From: SKPH01 sp051748565
GTDB lineage: Bacteria; Bacillota; Dethiobacteria; DTU022
Direction: 5' to 3'
DNA length: 62,183 nt
NCBI GenBank assembly: GCA_051748565.1
Contig: JBNJHN010000004.1
Location: 1-62,183, forward strand
Shown here one piece after another: positions 26,247 to 34,515 of the stretch. The first letter of the stretch is position 1. Each line of letters begins with the position of its first letter. The position numbers and the translations under genes were made by a program. The notes below the pieces were generated by a model, which searched no databases, had not been told where the DNA came from, and saw only the letters and a list, made by a program, of their open reading frames with translations.

Positions 26247-29200
26247 ATGCCTGACATTCAAAAAATGCGAAAAGAACATAAGACCTTGCAAGAATTCTCT
26301 TTCAAGCCTGTTCCGCTGGAGCAGGGCTATGCCAACCGCGTACTGCGTATCGACTTGGATTTAAATAAGATTAATACTGACGTTGTTACCCGGCAGATGA
26401 AAGAACTCTGGACAGGAGGTAAGGGTTTTGACCTCTGGCTGACTCTGCAGGAAATTAACAGTAATACAAAATGGGACAGCAATAATAACACGCTCTGCTT
26501 TTCATCCGGCCCTCTCGGAGGGACGACATCCTTTCCAGGCTCGGGTAAAACAATTGTCACCACAATCTCACCACTTACCAATCTGATTATTGACAGCAAT
26601 GTGGGCGGTTACTTCGGGCCCTATCTCAAGTTTGCCGGGTTCGATGCTTTGACAATTATCGGTAAAGCAAAGGAAGATATCATTATTCTAATTGATGCCA
26701 AAGCAGGAAAAATCAGCATTGAAAGCGCTCCCCTGGAAAGCGTCGATTCCCACCTTGTAGCAGAAGAGCTGACCGAAATGTATGCAGATAACGATATTGA
26801 CAAAAAAAATATTGCCGTTGTCTCATCCGGTCAGGCTGCGGAACACTCGCGCATGGGGGTTCTTAATTTTTCTTTCTGGGATTGGCGCAGGGGAACAGCT
26901 CGCTTAAAGCAGGCCGGGAGGGGAGGGGTAGGTACCGTATTCCGCAATAAAAACTTAAAAGCGCTCGTTATAAAAAACAGGAATTTCAGCCCTTCATGGC
27001 GGGTGGAAGAAAACACGGTCGCCTCCCTGGTCACTCCTTCAAAAATATATACACAAGAAAACGTTGAAGATTTATATGAGCTCAAATCGATAATCGAAAA
27101 TTGGGGCAGTGATCCCGAATATGTTATTGAAATAATGCAGGATGTACAGGACCGTTTCAAGTATATTTCGAAAACCGCAATCGATTTGATTTGCAGCCAT
27201 ACCGGAACTCCGAAAGCAGCTATTTACCATATAGCAACCTTTTATAAATCATTCAGCCTGGAACCGAGAGGTGAAACCCTGATTCAGGTCTGCGTAGGGA
27301 CAGCCTGCCATGTCAGGGGAGCACATAATGTTCTGACTTCTTTTGAAAGGGCTTTGGGTATCAAAGATGGTGGAACAACTGCCGACAAAAAATACAGCCT
27401 GGAAGGAGTGCGCTGTCTGGGCGCCTGCAGCATCGCCCCCGTTATTAAAATTGGCGACGAAGTTATTGGGAATGTCCAGGCGAAAGATGTTGAAAAGATC
27501 CTGAAGACCTTCGCCGAAGAAACAAGGGAAGAGACCCTGAGTTCTGAAAAACCTTCCGGGAACGGCCTTGGAAAAATTAAAAAAGAAGATCTCGAAAAGA
27601 TCAAAATTGATCAGCAGGAAACAATGGCCAAATATAAAGGCGCGCTGATGGTCTGTACCGGAACAGGCTGTGTCTCGGCCAAAGGCTTAGATATTCGTGA
27701 CAAGCTGAAACAGGAGTTAAAGGCCAGAAACCTGGAAAAAGATTTCCTGGTTGTTGGCACAGGCTGCAACGGTTTTTGTGCTGTTGGTCCGATAGTGGTT
27801 GTCCAACCCCATGGAGTTTTCTACCAGAGGGTAAATGAAGATGATGTTAATGCAATCATAGACAGTCACCTGGTCAAAGGTGAAATTGTCGAACGACTGC
27901 TATACAAAGATCCGCAGTCGGAAAATGTTTTTAAACAAATGGACGAAATAGAATTTTTCTCCAAGCAGCAGTTAATCGCCCTGCGCAACAAGGGGCTTAT
28001 CGACCCGGAAAATATTGATCATTATATCGCCCGCGATGGCTACAAGGCGCTGGCTAAGACCCTGGAGATGGATTCTGACACTATCATCAAAGAAGTTATC
28101 GCTTCAGGCATTCGCGGCCGTGGTGGAGGCGGGTTCCCTGCTGGAATCAAGTGGCAGTCCTGTAAAAAAGCAATGGCGGAGAGGAGCGAAATATCCTATA
28201 TTGTCTGCAATGCCGACGAAGGAGACCCCGGGGCTTTCATGGACCGGAGCATTATAGAAACCGATCCTCACACTGTTATCGAAGGCATGCTCATTGCCGC
28301 GAAAGCACTTAAAGCCAGAGAAGGCTTCATCTATATTCGAAAGGAATATCCGCTCGCCCTGGAACGCCTCAGGAAAGCCCTGCAGCAGGCCGGGGACAGG
28401 GGACTGCTCGGCGACTCAATCCTGGGCACGGATTTCTCTTTCCATATTCATATCCACCGGGGAGCAGGAGCATTTGTCTGTGGTGAATCCTCCGCCCTGA
28501 TGGCCTCTATGTCCGGCAGGGCCGGGGAACCTCGGGCAAAATATATTCACAATGTCGAATACGGTTACCGCGATAAACCGACAGTTCTTAACAATGTAGA
28601 GACCTGGGCCAATATTCCGGTAATAATATTAAAAGGCGCCGACTGGTTCAGCTCAATCGGCACCGGCGATGTCACCGACAATCCCTGGAACGGATCAAGC
28701 GGGACAAAAGTATTTTCCCTGGTCGGCAATATTAACAACACCGGTCTTGTAGAAGTACCTATGGGAATAACCCTGCGTGATATGGTCTACAAAATCGGAG
28801 GTGGTATTCCGAACGGCAGGAAGTTTAAAGCGATTCAAACCGGCGGCCCTTCAGGCGGCTGCATTCCGGAAGATATGCTCGACATGGAAGTCGACTTCGA
28901 TTCACTTTCCCAGGCGGGCTCAATGATGGGTTCTGGCGGGATGATTGTTATGGACGATAAGACCTGCATGGTCGACGTAGCCCGCTATTTCATCAATTTC
29001 CTGATCGATGAGTCCTGCGGCAAATGTACCGCCTGCAGGGAAGGCCTCTTTGCTTTAAAAGGCATCCTGACCCGCATTACAAGGGGTGAAGGCCGGAAAG
29101 AAGGCTTGGAGCGCCTCAGAGAGCTTTCCGAAACCATAGCCAGGACTAGTCTATGCCAGCTTGGCGGTACAGCACCCAACCCGGTTTTAACCACCCTGAA

Positions 29201-29444
29201 CTATTTTCATGATGAATATGAAAAACATATAAAGGATAAAGAATGCCCCGCAGGGGTTTGCACTGAATTGATTATCTACTCGATAAACGATAATTGCACA
29301 GGTTGTGTACTCTGTGCCAAAAATTGCCCGACGGGAGCTATCAGTGGGGAGCCTAAAAAGCTCCATACCGTAAACCAGGATGACTGCATAAAGTGTGGAA
29401 TTTGCCTTGAATCCTGTAAATACAGTGCTGTGGAGGTAAAATAA
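26247..29444 (+). CDS. Fusion: AOR N-terminal domain + NuoE (HydC-like) + NuoF (HydB-like)
   Basis: A 1065-residue fusion. Residues about 27-247 are a complete AOR domain 1, the tungstopterin-binding base: SPLTN at 108-112, DSNVGG at 116-121 and GRGGVGTVFRNKNLKA at 224-239. Residues about 272-423 are NuoE with a 2Fe-2S set Cys349, 354, 390, 394. Next is a thioredoxin-like 2Fe-2S domain (Cys470, 475, 507, 511). The NuoF FMN/NADH core follows (GRGGGGFP 624-631; NADEGDPGAF 655-664), with a 4Fe-4S cluster (Cys924, 927, 930, 970) and a C-terminal two-cluster ferredoxin (Cys1017-1057). This NuoE-NuoF layout is that of HydC-HydB/HytB. The rest of AOR is in the next gene, which overlaps by one base (TAATG). 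I infer NAD-linked, perhaps bifurcating, aldehyde oxidation. Confidence 0.9.
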   Translation: MPDIQKMRKEHKTLQEFSFKPVPLEQGYANRVLRIDLDLNKINTDVVTRQMKELWTGGKGFDLWLTLQEINSNTKWDSNNNTLCFSSGPLGGTTSFPGSGKTIVTTISPLTNLIIDSNVGGYFGPYLKFAGFDALTIIGKAKEDIIILIDAKAGKISIESAPLESVDSHLVAEELTEMYADNDIDKKNIAVVSSGQAAEHSRMGVLNFSFWDWRRGTARLKQAGRGGVGTVFRNKNLKALVIKNRNFSPSWRVEENTVASLVTPSKIYTQENVEDLYELKSIIENWGSDPEYVIEIMQDVQDRFKYISKTAIDLICSHTGTPKAAIYHIATFYKSFSLEPRGETLIQVCVGTACHVRGAHNVLTSFERALGIKDGGTTADKKYSLEGVRCLGACSIAPVIKIGDEVIGNVQAKDVEKILKTFAEETREETLSSEKPSGNGLGKIKKEDLEKIKIDQQETMAKYKGALMVCTGTGCVSAKGLDIRDKLKQELKARNLEKDFLVVGTGCNGFCAVGPIVVVQPHGVFYQRVNEDDVNAIIDSHLVKGEIVERLLYKDPQSENVFKQMDEIEFFSKQQLIALRNKGLIDPENIDHYIARDGYKALAKTLEMDSDTIIKEVIASGIRGRGGGGFPAGIKWQSCKKAMAERSEISYIVCNADEGDPGAFMDRSIIETDPHTVIEGMLIAAKALKAREGFIYIRKEYPLALERLRKALQQAGDRGLLGDSILGTDFSFHIHIHRGAGAFVCGESSALMASMSGRAGEPRAKYIHNVEYGYRDKPTVLNNVETWANIPVIILKGADWFSSIGTGDVTDNPWNGSSGTKVFSLVGNINNTGLVEVPMGITLRDMVYKIGGGIPNGRKFKAIQTGGPSGGCIPEDMLDMEVDFDSLSQAGSMMGSGGMIVMDDKTCMVDVARYFINFLIDESCGKCTACREGLFALKGILTRITRGEGRKEGLERLRELSETIARTSLCQLGGTAPNPVLTTLNYFHDEYEKHIKDKECPAGVCTELIIYSINDNCTGCVLCAKNCPTGAISGEPKKLHTVNQDDCIKCGICLESCKYSAVEVK

Positions 29445-31450
29445 TGACGACAAAAACTACTCAGCAAAAAATAGAGTTGACCATAAATGGCAAAACAGCT
29501 ACCGTCCTGGAAGGCACTTATCTGCTGCAGGCGATAATGAATGCGGGATACACAGTGCCCACACTATGCCATCACAAGGACCTTATTCCTGACGGGACCT
29601 GCAGGCTATGCCTCTGTGAAATCGAAGTGAACGGCAAAAAAAAGCTGGTCACATCCTGTAACTATCCGATCCGTGAACCGGTTACCGTAGTTACTAATAC
29701 GGAAGAGATCAAGAGACACCGCAAAAACCTGGCCGAAATGTATTTAGGACGATGGCCGAACGTTGAAGTCATTCAGAATATAGCTAAAATTTGCGGTGCA
29801 TCCGATAGTGAAAAATACAGGAGCGAAATAACGGATGAAAATCCAAAAGCCTGTATTCTCTGTGGTCACTGCGTGCGGGCCTGTAGTTCGTTCATGATTC
29901 AAAACATCCTGGGGTTTGCCGGACGCGGCATCAAGCGCCATATCACAATGCCTTTTGGTGATGTCGATCCCTATTGCGTCGGCTGCACCTCATGCGCACA
30001 CGTCTGTCCAACCGGAGCAATCCAGATCACCGATGAAATGAACAACCCGGTTGATCCTGATCTGATTCGCCGTCACGGTATGAAGGTCAATGCCGAGATG
30101 GCCACTCTCGATAAACTGCAAAACCGCATGCGGGAGGTGGGAACGGCCAACATTGTTGAGGTTATGGATGCGTACGACCTGCTTCCGGTTCATAACTTTA
30201 AATTTGGCAAACATCCCGATACCCATAAAATAGATTCAAAGGTTATGAAAAATGAATATTTCACCCAGGGCGCTTCTGATGCCTGCTGGATGGGCTGCTC
30301 GATGGCCTGTGCCAAGGCTGTCGATGGTTTTAAATTGAAAACCGGACCTTATAAAGGACAAAAAGTCGTGGTTGACGGACCCGAATACGAAACAGCCGCC
30401 GGCGGATCCAACATGGGCTGCTTCGATCTTGACTTTATCGTTGAATACAACTTTTACTGTGATACCTATGGTGTAGATACCATCTCTTTCGCCACCACAA
30501 TGGCCTTTGTCATGGAAGCCTATGAAGCAGGTATCATAACCAAGGACCACACCGGTGGCAAAGAACTTAAATTTGGATCCACAGAAGAAGCGCTCGAGTG
30601 TCTGCACGAGATGGCACGGGGCAAAGGTTTTGGTGTTGATGTCGGGCAGGGAGTGCGGTGGTTAAAAGAAAAGTGGGTTAAAGAATACGGCGCCGATCCC
30701 GATTTTCTCCAGGATATCGGTATGGAAGTAAAGGGCCTTGAATTTTCGGAATACGTTTCCAAGGAATCACTCGCCCAACAGGCCGGTTATTCCATGGCCA
30801 TCAAAGGGCCCCAGCACGATGAAGCCTGGCTGATTTTTATTGATATGGTTAATAACCAGATCCCATCTTTTGAAGATAAGGCCGAAGCGCTTTACTATTT
30901 TCCGCTTTTCAGGATCTGGTTTAGCCTGCTCGGTTTGTGTAAAATCGTCTGGAACGATGTTGCGCCTGCCGACAACAGCAAATATCCGCCTCAGGAAGCA
31001 GCAAAAATACCTGAGCATGTTGAAAACTACTGGAAGTTTTTCGAAGGAATGACCGGAAAACCTATCGATGAAAAGGAAATGCTCTTACAGGCAGAGCGAG
31101 TTTTTAATTTGCAGAGAATCATGAGTTATTATCTCGGTTACGGCACCAGGAAAGATGATATTCCTCCGCTCAGGGCAATCGGGCCTGTTACCGAGGAAGA
31201 ATACCTGTCCCGCGAAGAACGCTATGACAAGCAGATGAAAGAGCTGATCGGCATCGATCCCGAAGGCAAATCAGTTAAAGAAAAGCTGGCCATTACCCGT
31301 GAATTCCGCTACAGACAGTATAATAAAGTGCTCGATGCCGCTTATAAGCGCCGTGGATGGAATGAGGAAGGTATTCCTACCATCGAGCGGCTGAAACAGA
31401 TCGGAATCGATATCCCGGAAGTTCTAGCCATGCTGGAGAATACCGGTTAA
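29444..31450 (+). CDS. Fusion: NuoG-like iron-sulfur module + AOR catalytic domains 2-3
   Basis: A 668-residue fusion. Residues 8-80 are a NuoG/HydA-type 2Fe-2S domain (Cys42, 53, 56, 72). The His-Cys cluster that normally follows is missing. Two 4Fe-4S clusters follow (Cys137, 140, 143, 147 and 178, 181, 184, 188). Residues about 265-668 are AOR domains 2 and 3. The AOR cluster cysteines are Cys281, 285, 289 and Cys499 (LGLCK). A pterin-contact DxxGxD is at 340-345, and the residues expected for catalysis are Glu314 in GPEYET and His458 in KGPQHD. It lacks AOR domain 1, which is in the preceding gene, so the tungstopterin must sit between the two polypeptides. In HydA the same front end carries the hydrogenase H-cluster domain, which AOR replaces here. 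Confidence 0.9.
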   Translation: MTTKTTQQKIELTINGKTATVLEGTYLLQAIMNAGYTVPTLCHHKDLIPDGTCRLCLCEIEVNGKKKLVTSCNYPIREPVTVVTNTEEIKRHRKNLAEMYLGRWPNVEVIQNIAKICGASDSEKYRSEITDENPKACILCGHCVRACSSFMIQNILGFAGRGIKRHITMPFGDVDPYCVGCTSCAHVCPTGAIQITDEMNNPVDPDLIRRHGMKVNAEMATLDKLQNRMREVGTANIVEVMDAYDLLPVHNFKFGKHPDTHKIDSKVMKNEYFTQGASDACWMGCSMACAKAVDGFKLKTGPYKGQKVVVDGPEYETAAGGSNMGCFDLDFIVEYNFYCDTYGVDTISFATTMAFVMEAYEAGIITKDHTGGKELKFGSTEEALECLHEMARGKGFGVDVGQGVRWLKEKWVKEYGADPDFLQDIGMEVKGLEFSEYVSKESLAQQAGYSMAIKGPQHDEAWLIFIDMVNNQIPSFEDKAEALYYFPLFRIWFSLLGLCKIVWNDVAPADNSKYPPQEAAKIPEHVENYWKFFEGMTGKPIDEKEMLLQAERVFNLQRIMSYYLGYGTRKDDIPPLRAIGPVTEEEYLSREERYDKQMKELIGIDPEGKSVKEKLAITREFRYRQYNKVLDAAYKRRGWNEEGIPTIERLKQIGIDIPEVLAMLENTG

Positions 31451-31469
31451 TGCACAGGGAGATTATTAA

Positions 31470-31670
31470 ATGATCATTGTAAACAACAAAGAAAAACTGG
31501 AATGGCACGAAGGGATGACCGTCCAGGATGTGCTGGATAATATGGGCTTTGTCTATCGCCGTATAACAGTCAGTGTAAACAATCAGCTGGTGCCGAAGGA
31601 AGATTACGAGACTCATAAGGTGCCAGACAATGCTGATGTCAATGTCTTTCATCTGGCCCACGGCGGATAA
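31470..31670 (+). CDS. MoaD/ThiS-like sulfur carrier protein
   Basis: A 66-residue ubiquitin-fold protein ending in the Gly-Gly (AHGG) that is adenylated and thiocarboxylated in MoaD and ThiS. MoaD-like genes often accompany AOR genes and are thought to serve pterin-dithiolene synthesis for the tungsten cofactor. It follows the AOR catalytic half by 19 bases, so it is very likely part of that operon. Its ATG follows a CAGGGAG site. Confidence 0.88.
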   Translation: MIIVNNKEKLEWHEGMTVQDVLDNMGFVYRRITVSVNNQLVPKEDYETHKVPDNADVNVFHLAHGG

Positions 31671-31710
31671 AACTGCAGAGGGACTCTTACAAATTTCACT
31701 TTACAGCCGG

Positions 31711-31729
31711 CCCCGGAAATTTTCCGGGG
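31711..31729 (+). terminator. Terminator of the AOR operon
   Basis: CCCCGGA and TCCGGGG arms (up to nine pairs) around an AT-rich loop, followed by TCGTGTTTATTTTC. It sits 40 bases after the MoaD-like gene. Confidence 0.75.
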
Positions 31730-31826
31730 TCGTGTTTATTTTCGGAAACCCGAGCCATCATGACCCGGGTTTGACCCAAAAGGTAAATTCTCAAGTGATC
31801 AAGAAAATGAAGAAGGATGCTGTCGA

Positions 31827-32057
31827 TTAAATTGACCAGGTGACGCGTGTATCACTTTTAACAGTCACAGCGATTTTACGTATGGCTAAAATGATCTTTT
31901 CCAGCTCATCCATATTTTTCGCTTCAACAAAAGCGATGATATCATCGGGTCCCGTTACAGCATGAGCCTGTTTAACTCCCTCAATAGCACGAACAGCATT
32001 AACTGTTTCAGACGGGGTTCTCCCCGCAGTACTGATAAATATATAAGCCGAGGTCAT
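31827..32057 (-). CDS. Stand-alone Lrp/AsnC ligand-binding (RAM) domain protein
   Basis: A 76-residue protein that matches only the C-terminal effector-binding domain of Lrp/AsnC regulators (AYIFISTAG at the N-terminus, VTGPDDIIAFVEAKN in the middle). It has no helix-turn-helix. Such single-domain proteins form amino-acid-responsive oligomers or modulate full-length Lrp proteins. It is monocistronic between the AOR operon and the tRNA cluster, on the opposite strand. Its ligand is unknown. Confidence 0.85.
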   Translation of the reverse strand: MTSAYIFISTAGRTPSETVNAVRAIEGVKQAHAVTGPDDIIAFVEAKNMDELEKIILAIRKIAVTVKSDTRVTWSI

Positions 32058-32161
32058 ATCGATTCTTCCTTTCTATTGTTTAGTCTATCCTTTACTAAGT
32101 ATTTTAACTTTTGAAACAAATAAATGCAAACAATATTGGAATAAAAAGTTTATCCATAAAG

Positions 32162-32196
32162 AGTAACGGCAGGAGCCGGAAACCCCTGCCGTTACT
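32162..32196 (-). terminator. Terminator of the tRNA-Thr-Tyr-Lys transcript
   Basis: A perfect 12-bp inverted repeat, AGTAACGGCAGG with CCTGCCGTTACT, with an 11-base loop, just downstream of tRNA-Lys on the minus strand. The following bases (CTTTATGG) are only moderately T-rich. Confidence 0.7.
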
Positions 32197-32207
32197 GTGT
32201 TTTCATG

Positions 32208-32283
32208 TGGTGAGCCATCCAGGATTCGAACCTGGGACACCCTGATTAAAAGTCAGGTGCTCTACCAACTGAGCTAATGGCCC
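32208..32283 (-). tRNA. tRNA-Lys(TTT)
   Basis: 76 bases including encoded CCA. The acceptor GGGCCAT pairs with ATGGCTC (one G-U) and the discriminator is A. Anticodon loop CTTTTAA gives anticodon TTT. The T-loop GGTTCGAATCC is normal. It is the last gene of the three-tRNA transcript. Confidence 0.97.
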
Positions 32284-32289
32284 ATAATT

Positions 32290-32375
32290 TGGTGGAGAGG
32301 ACTGGATTCGAACCAGTGAAGGCGCTGCCAGCAGATTTACAGTCTGCCCCCTTTGGCCAACTTGGGTACCTCTCC
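32290..32375 (-). tRNA. tRNA-Tyr(GTA)
   Basis: 86 bases with a long variable arm, as expected for bacterial tRNA-Tyr. The acceptor GGAGAGG pairs with CCTCTCC, followed by A and encoded CCA. The loop CTGTAAA gives anticodon GTA. Confidence 0.97.
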
Positions 32376-32386
32376 ACTTCTACTAT

Positions 32387-32461
32387 TGGAGCCGACGGTG
32401 GGACTCGAACCCGCAACCTGCTGATTACAAATCAGCTGCTCTTCCGTTGAGCTACGTCGGC
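32387..32461 (-). tRNA. tRNA-Thr(TGT)
   Basis: 75 bases. The acceptor GCCGACG pairs with CGTCGGC, followed by T and encoded CCA. The loop TTTGTAA gives anticodon TGT. It is the first tRNA after the promoter at 32520-32492. Confidence 0.97.
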
Positions 32462-32491
32462 CGAACAATCATAGCCTTCCAAAGCATTATT

Positions 32492-32520
32492 AGTATAGCT
32501 TATTTAACAATATACGTCAA
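32492..32520 (-). promoter_or_regulatory. Promoter of the tRNA-Thr-Tyr-Lys cluster
   Basis: On the minus strand TTGACG (32520-32515) and TATACT (32497-32492) are separated by exactly 17 bases, about 30 bases before tRNA-Thr. Confidence 0.8.
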
Positions 32521-32614
32521 CACAACCTGGGAAGGAATTTTGCAATTATCACAAGAAAAAGCTTATAATGAAAGAAGCATGCCCAAGGGATTTTTGATCA
32601 AAGGAGGCGACCTT

Positions 32615-33409
32615 TTGTCTGAGTTAAAAGTTGCAATTATTGGCGGAACAGGAGTATACAACCAATCTCTTTTGGAAAACGAAATCGAAATTTCTGTTGA
32701 AACAAGATTTGGAAGGGTTGTAATCCGGCAGGGAGAGTATCTGGGCCGCAGGGTATTTTTCCTGGCCCGCCACGGGGGAAAACACTCAGTACCTCCTCAT
32801 ATGGTCAATTACAAGGCAAATATTGCCGCCCTGAAAAAATTGAATGTCGATGCGGTAATATCTACAGCAGCCGTAGGTACACTTCGTCGGGAAATGTCTC
32901 CCGGGAGCAGGGTGGTAATCGACCAATTCATAGATTACACAAAATGCAGATCATTAACTTTTTACGAAGGAGAAGATAGCCTGGTTGTTCATACAGATGT
33001 AACTGAACCATATTGCCCTGAAGTAAGGGCGGCTATTTTGAGAGCAGGAGTCTCACTCGATCAAAATGTGATTGACGGAGGTTGTTATGTATGCTGCGAA
33101 GGGCCCCGTTTTGAAACACCGGCTGAGATAAAAATGATCGGACAATGGGGAGGAGATCTGGTGGGAATGACTAATCTCCCCGAAGTTGTCCTTGCCCGGG
33201 AAGCAGGCCTATGTTATGCAACAATAGCATTACCAACCAACTATGCCGCAGGTATATCGACGACTGTCCTGGATCACCAGGAAGTTCTTGAAGAGATGGA
33301 TAAGGATAAGGCAAATTTGGATAAGCTTATAGCTTCATGCGTTTCCGAAATCAAACCTGAACACAGTTGTAAATGCAAAGCTTCAGGCATACATTGGCCC
33401 TGGGAATAG
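32615..33409 (+). CDS. S-methyl-5'-thioadenosine/thioinosine phosphorylase
   Basis: A PNP/MTAP-family phosphorylase that splits a 5'-methylthionucleoside into base and 5-methylthioribose 1-phosphate. From TTG 32615 (AAAGGAGG seven bases upstream) it has 264 residues, beginning with the phosphate loop IIGGTGVY. The longer open frame upstream runs through tRNA-Thr and is not real. CCEGPRFETPAEI and GMTNLPEVVLAREAGLCYA are family motifs. The base-binding region reads TNYAAGIS, with Asn where adenine-specific enzymes carry Asp. That suggests 6-oxopurine (methylthioinosine) use, which fits the deaminase two genes later. It starts the salvage operon with mtnA, mtaD and surE. Confidence 0.88.
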   Translation: MSELKVAIIGGTGVYNQSLLENEIEISVETRFGRVVIRQGEYLGRRVFFLARHGGKHSVPPHMVNYKANIAALKKLNVDAVISTAAVGTLRREMSPGSRVVIDQFIDYTKCRSLTFYEGEDSLVVHTDVTEPYCPEVRAAILRAGVSLDQNVIDGGCYVCCEGPRFETPAEIKMIGQWGGDLVGMTNLPEVVLAREAGLCYATIALPTNYAAGISTTVLDHQEVLEEMDKDKANLDKLIASCVSEIKPEHSCKCKASGIHWPWE

Positions 33410-33419
33410 GAGATTGAAA

Positions 33420-34478
33420 ATGGCCGAAAAAGCTGATTTGCCCACTTTGTACTGGGAAGATGGCATTCTTTACCTTCTCGACCAGCGCTATTTACCGCAT
33501 AAAACCGATTACCGGGCATGCAGGACTTACGTAGAAGTCGTAGATTCTATAAAAGAGATGTCGGTTCGCGGTGCACCTGCAATTGGAATCACAGCCGCTT
33601 ATGGGATGGCCTCAGCCGCCCGGGAAGCTCTGGCAAAAGGATTTAATTCGCCGCAATTGCTTGCTTATCTCAAAGAAGCTTCTGCCGGACTGCTTCAATC
33701 GAGGCCGACAGCAGTAAATCTTTACTGGGCACTTCAGCGAATAGATGCCTGGCTGGTTGAACATAGCAATGAAAAGCCTTCTTTTATTGCCGAAGGTTTA
33801 GAGGTTGAAGCTAAACGGATTCATGCTGAAGATATCGAAAATAACCGCCGCATTGGTTTATACGGCGCAGATCTCATTCCTGATAAAGCATCGATACTGA
33901 CTCACTGTAATGCCGGCGCCCTGGCTACCGGTGGGTACGGCACCGCCCTCGGCGTTATCCGTTCTGCAGCTGAACAGCGGAAGGATATCCATGTATTTAT
34001 TGATGAAACCAGGCCTCTTCTTCAGGGAGCGAGAATAACTGCCTTTGAGCTTCTCCATAATAATATTTCTGCCACCCTGATAACCGATAATTGTGCCGGT
34101 TCGGTTATGGCTCAGGGTAAAGTAGATCTTATAATAGTCGGTGCTGACCGCATTGCCGCCAACGGTGATACAGTTAATAAAATCGGCACCTATACCCTGG
34201 CCGTTTTAGCTTCATACCATAATATCCCATTTTATGTTGCGGCCCCGCTTTCCACTATTGATCCGGCAATTTTCGACGGATATGATATAACAATAGAAGA
34301 GCGTGCCCAGAAAGAGATAACGCATATTGATAATATCCTGATTGCTCCAGATGGAACAGTTGCTTATAACCCCGCTTTTGACGTAACTCCCGCTGCACTA
34401 ATCACAGCTATTATTACTGAAAAGGGGATAGTATCCAAGCCTGACAGCGAGAAGCTTATGAAACTGTTTCAGGATTAG
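33420..34478 (+). CDS. mtnA: S-methyl-5-thioribose-1-phosphate isomerase
   Basis: Converts methylthioribose 1-phosphate to methylthioribulose 1-phosphate in methionine salvage. The 352 residues include RGAPAIGITAAYG, THCNAGALATGGYGTALG (with the catalytic Cys) and GADRIAANGDTVNKIGTY, which holds the catalytic Asp. ATG 33420 is preferred over TTG 33414 because TAGGAG is seven bases before it. The gene takes the product of the preceding phosphorylase. The later steps of the classical salvage pathway are not in this window. Confidence 0.94.
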   Translation: MAEKADLPTLYWEDGILYLLDQRYLPHKTDYRACRTYVEVVDSIKEMSVRGAPAIGITAAYGMASAAREALAKGFNSPQLLAYLKEASAGLLQSRPTAVNLYWALQRIDAWLVEHSNEKPSFIAEGLEVEAKRIHAEDIENNRRIGLYGADLIPDKASILTHCNAGALATGGYGTALGVIRSAAEQRKDIHVFIDETRPLLQGARITAFELLHNNISATLITDNCAGSVMAQGKVDLIIVGADRIAANGDTVNKIGTYTLAVLASYHNIPFYVAAPLSTIDPAIFDGYDITIEERAQKEITHIDNILIAPDGTVAYNPAFDVTPAALITAIITEKGIVSKPDSEKLMKLFQD

Positions 34479-34515
34479 TAAAAAAGATCAATTGTATCAC
34501 TGGGAGGCAAATATT

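Noticed and set aside
31630..31830. A 66-codon frame overlapping the MoaD-like gene and its terminator
   Set aside because: It runs out of frame through the MoaD coding end and across the terminator hairpin, and has no family match.
32447..32614. An extended start for the methylthioadenosine phosphorylase
   Set aside because: The extension runs into tRNA-Thr and its promoter region. TTG 32615 has an ideal ribosome binding site and gives the family's normal length.
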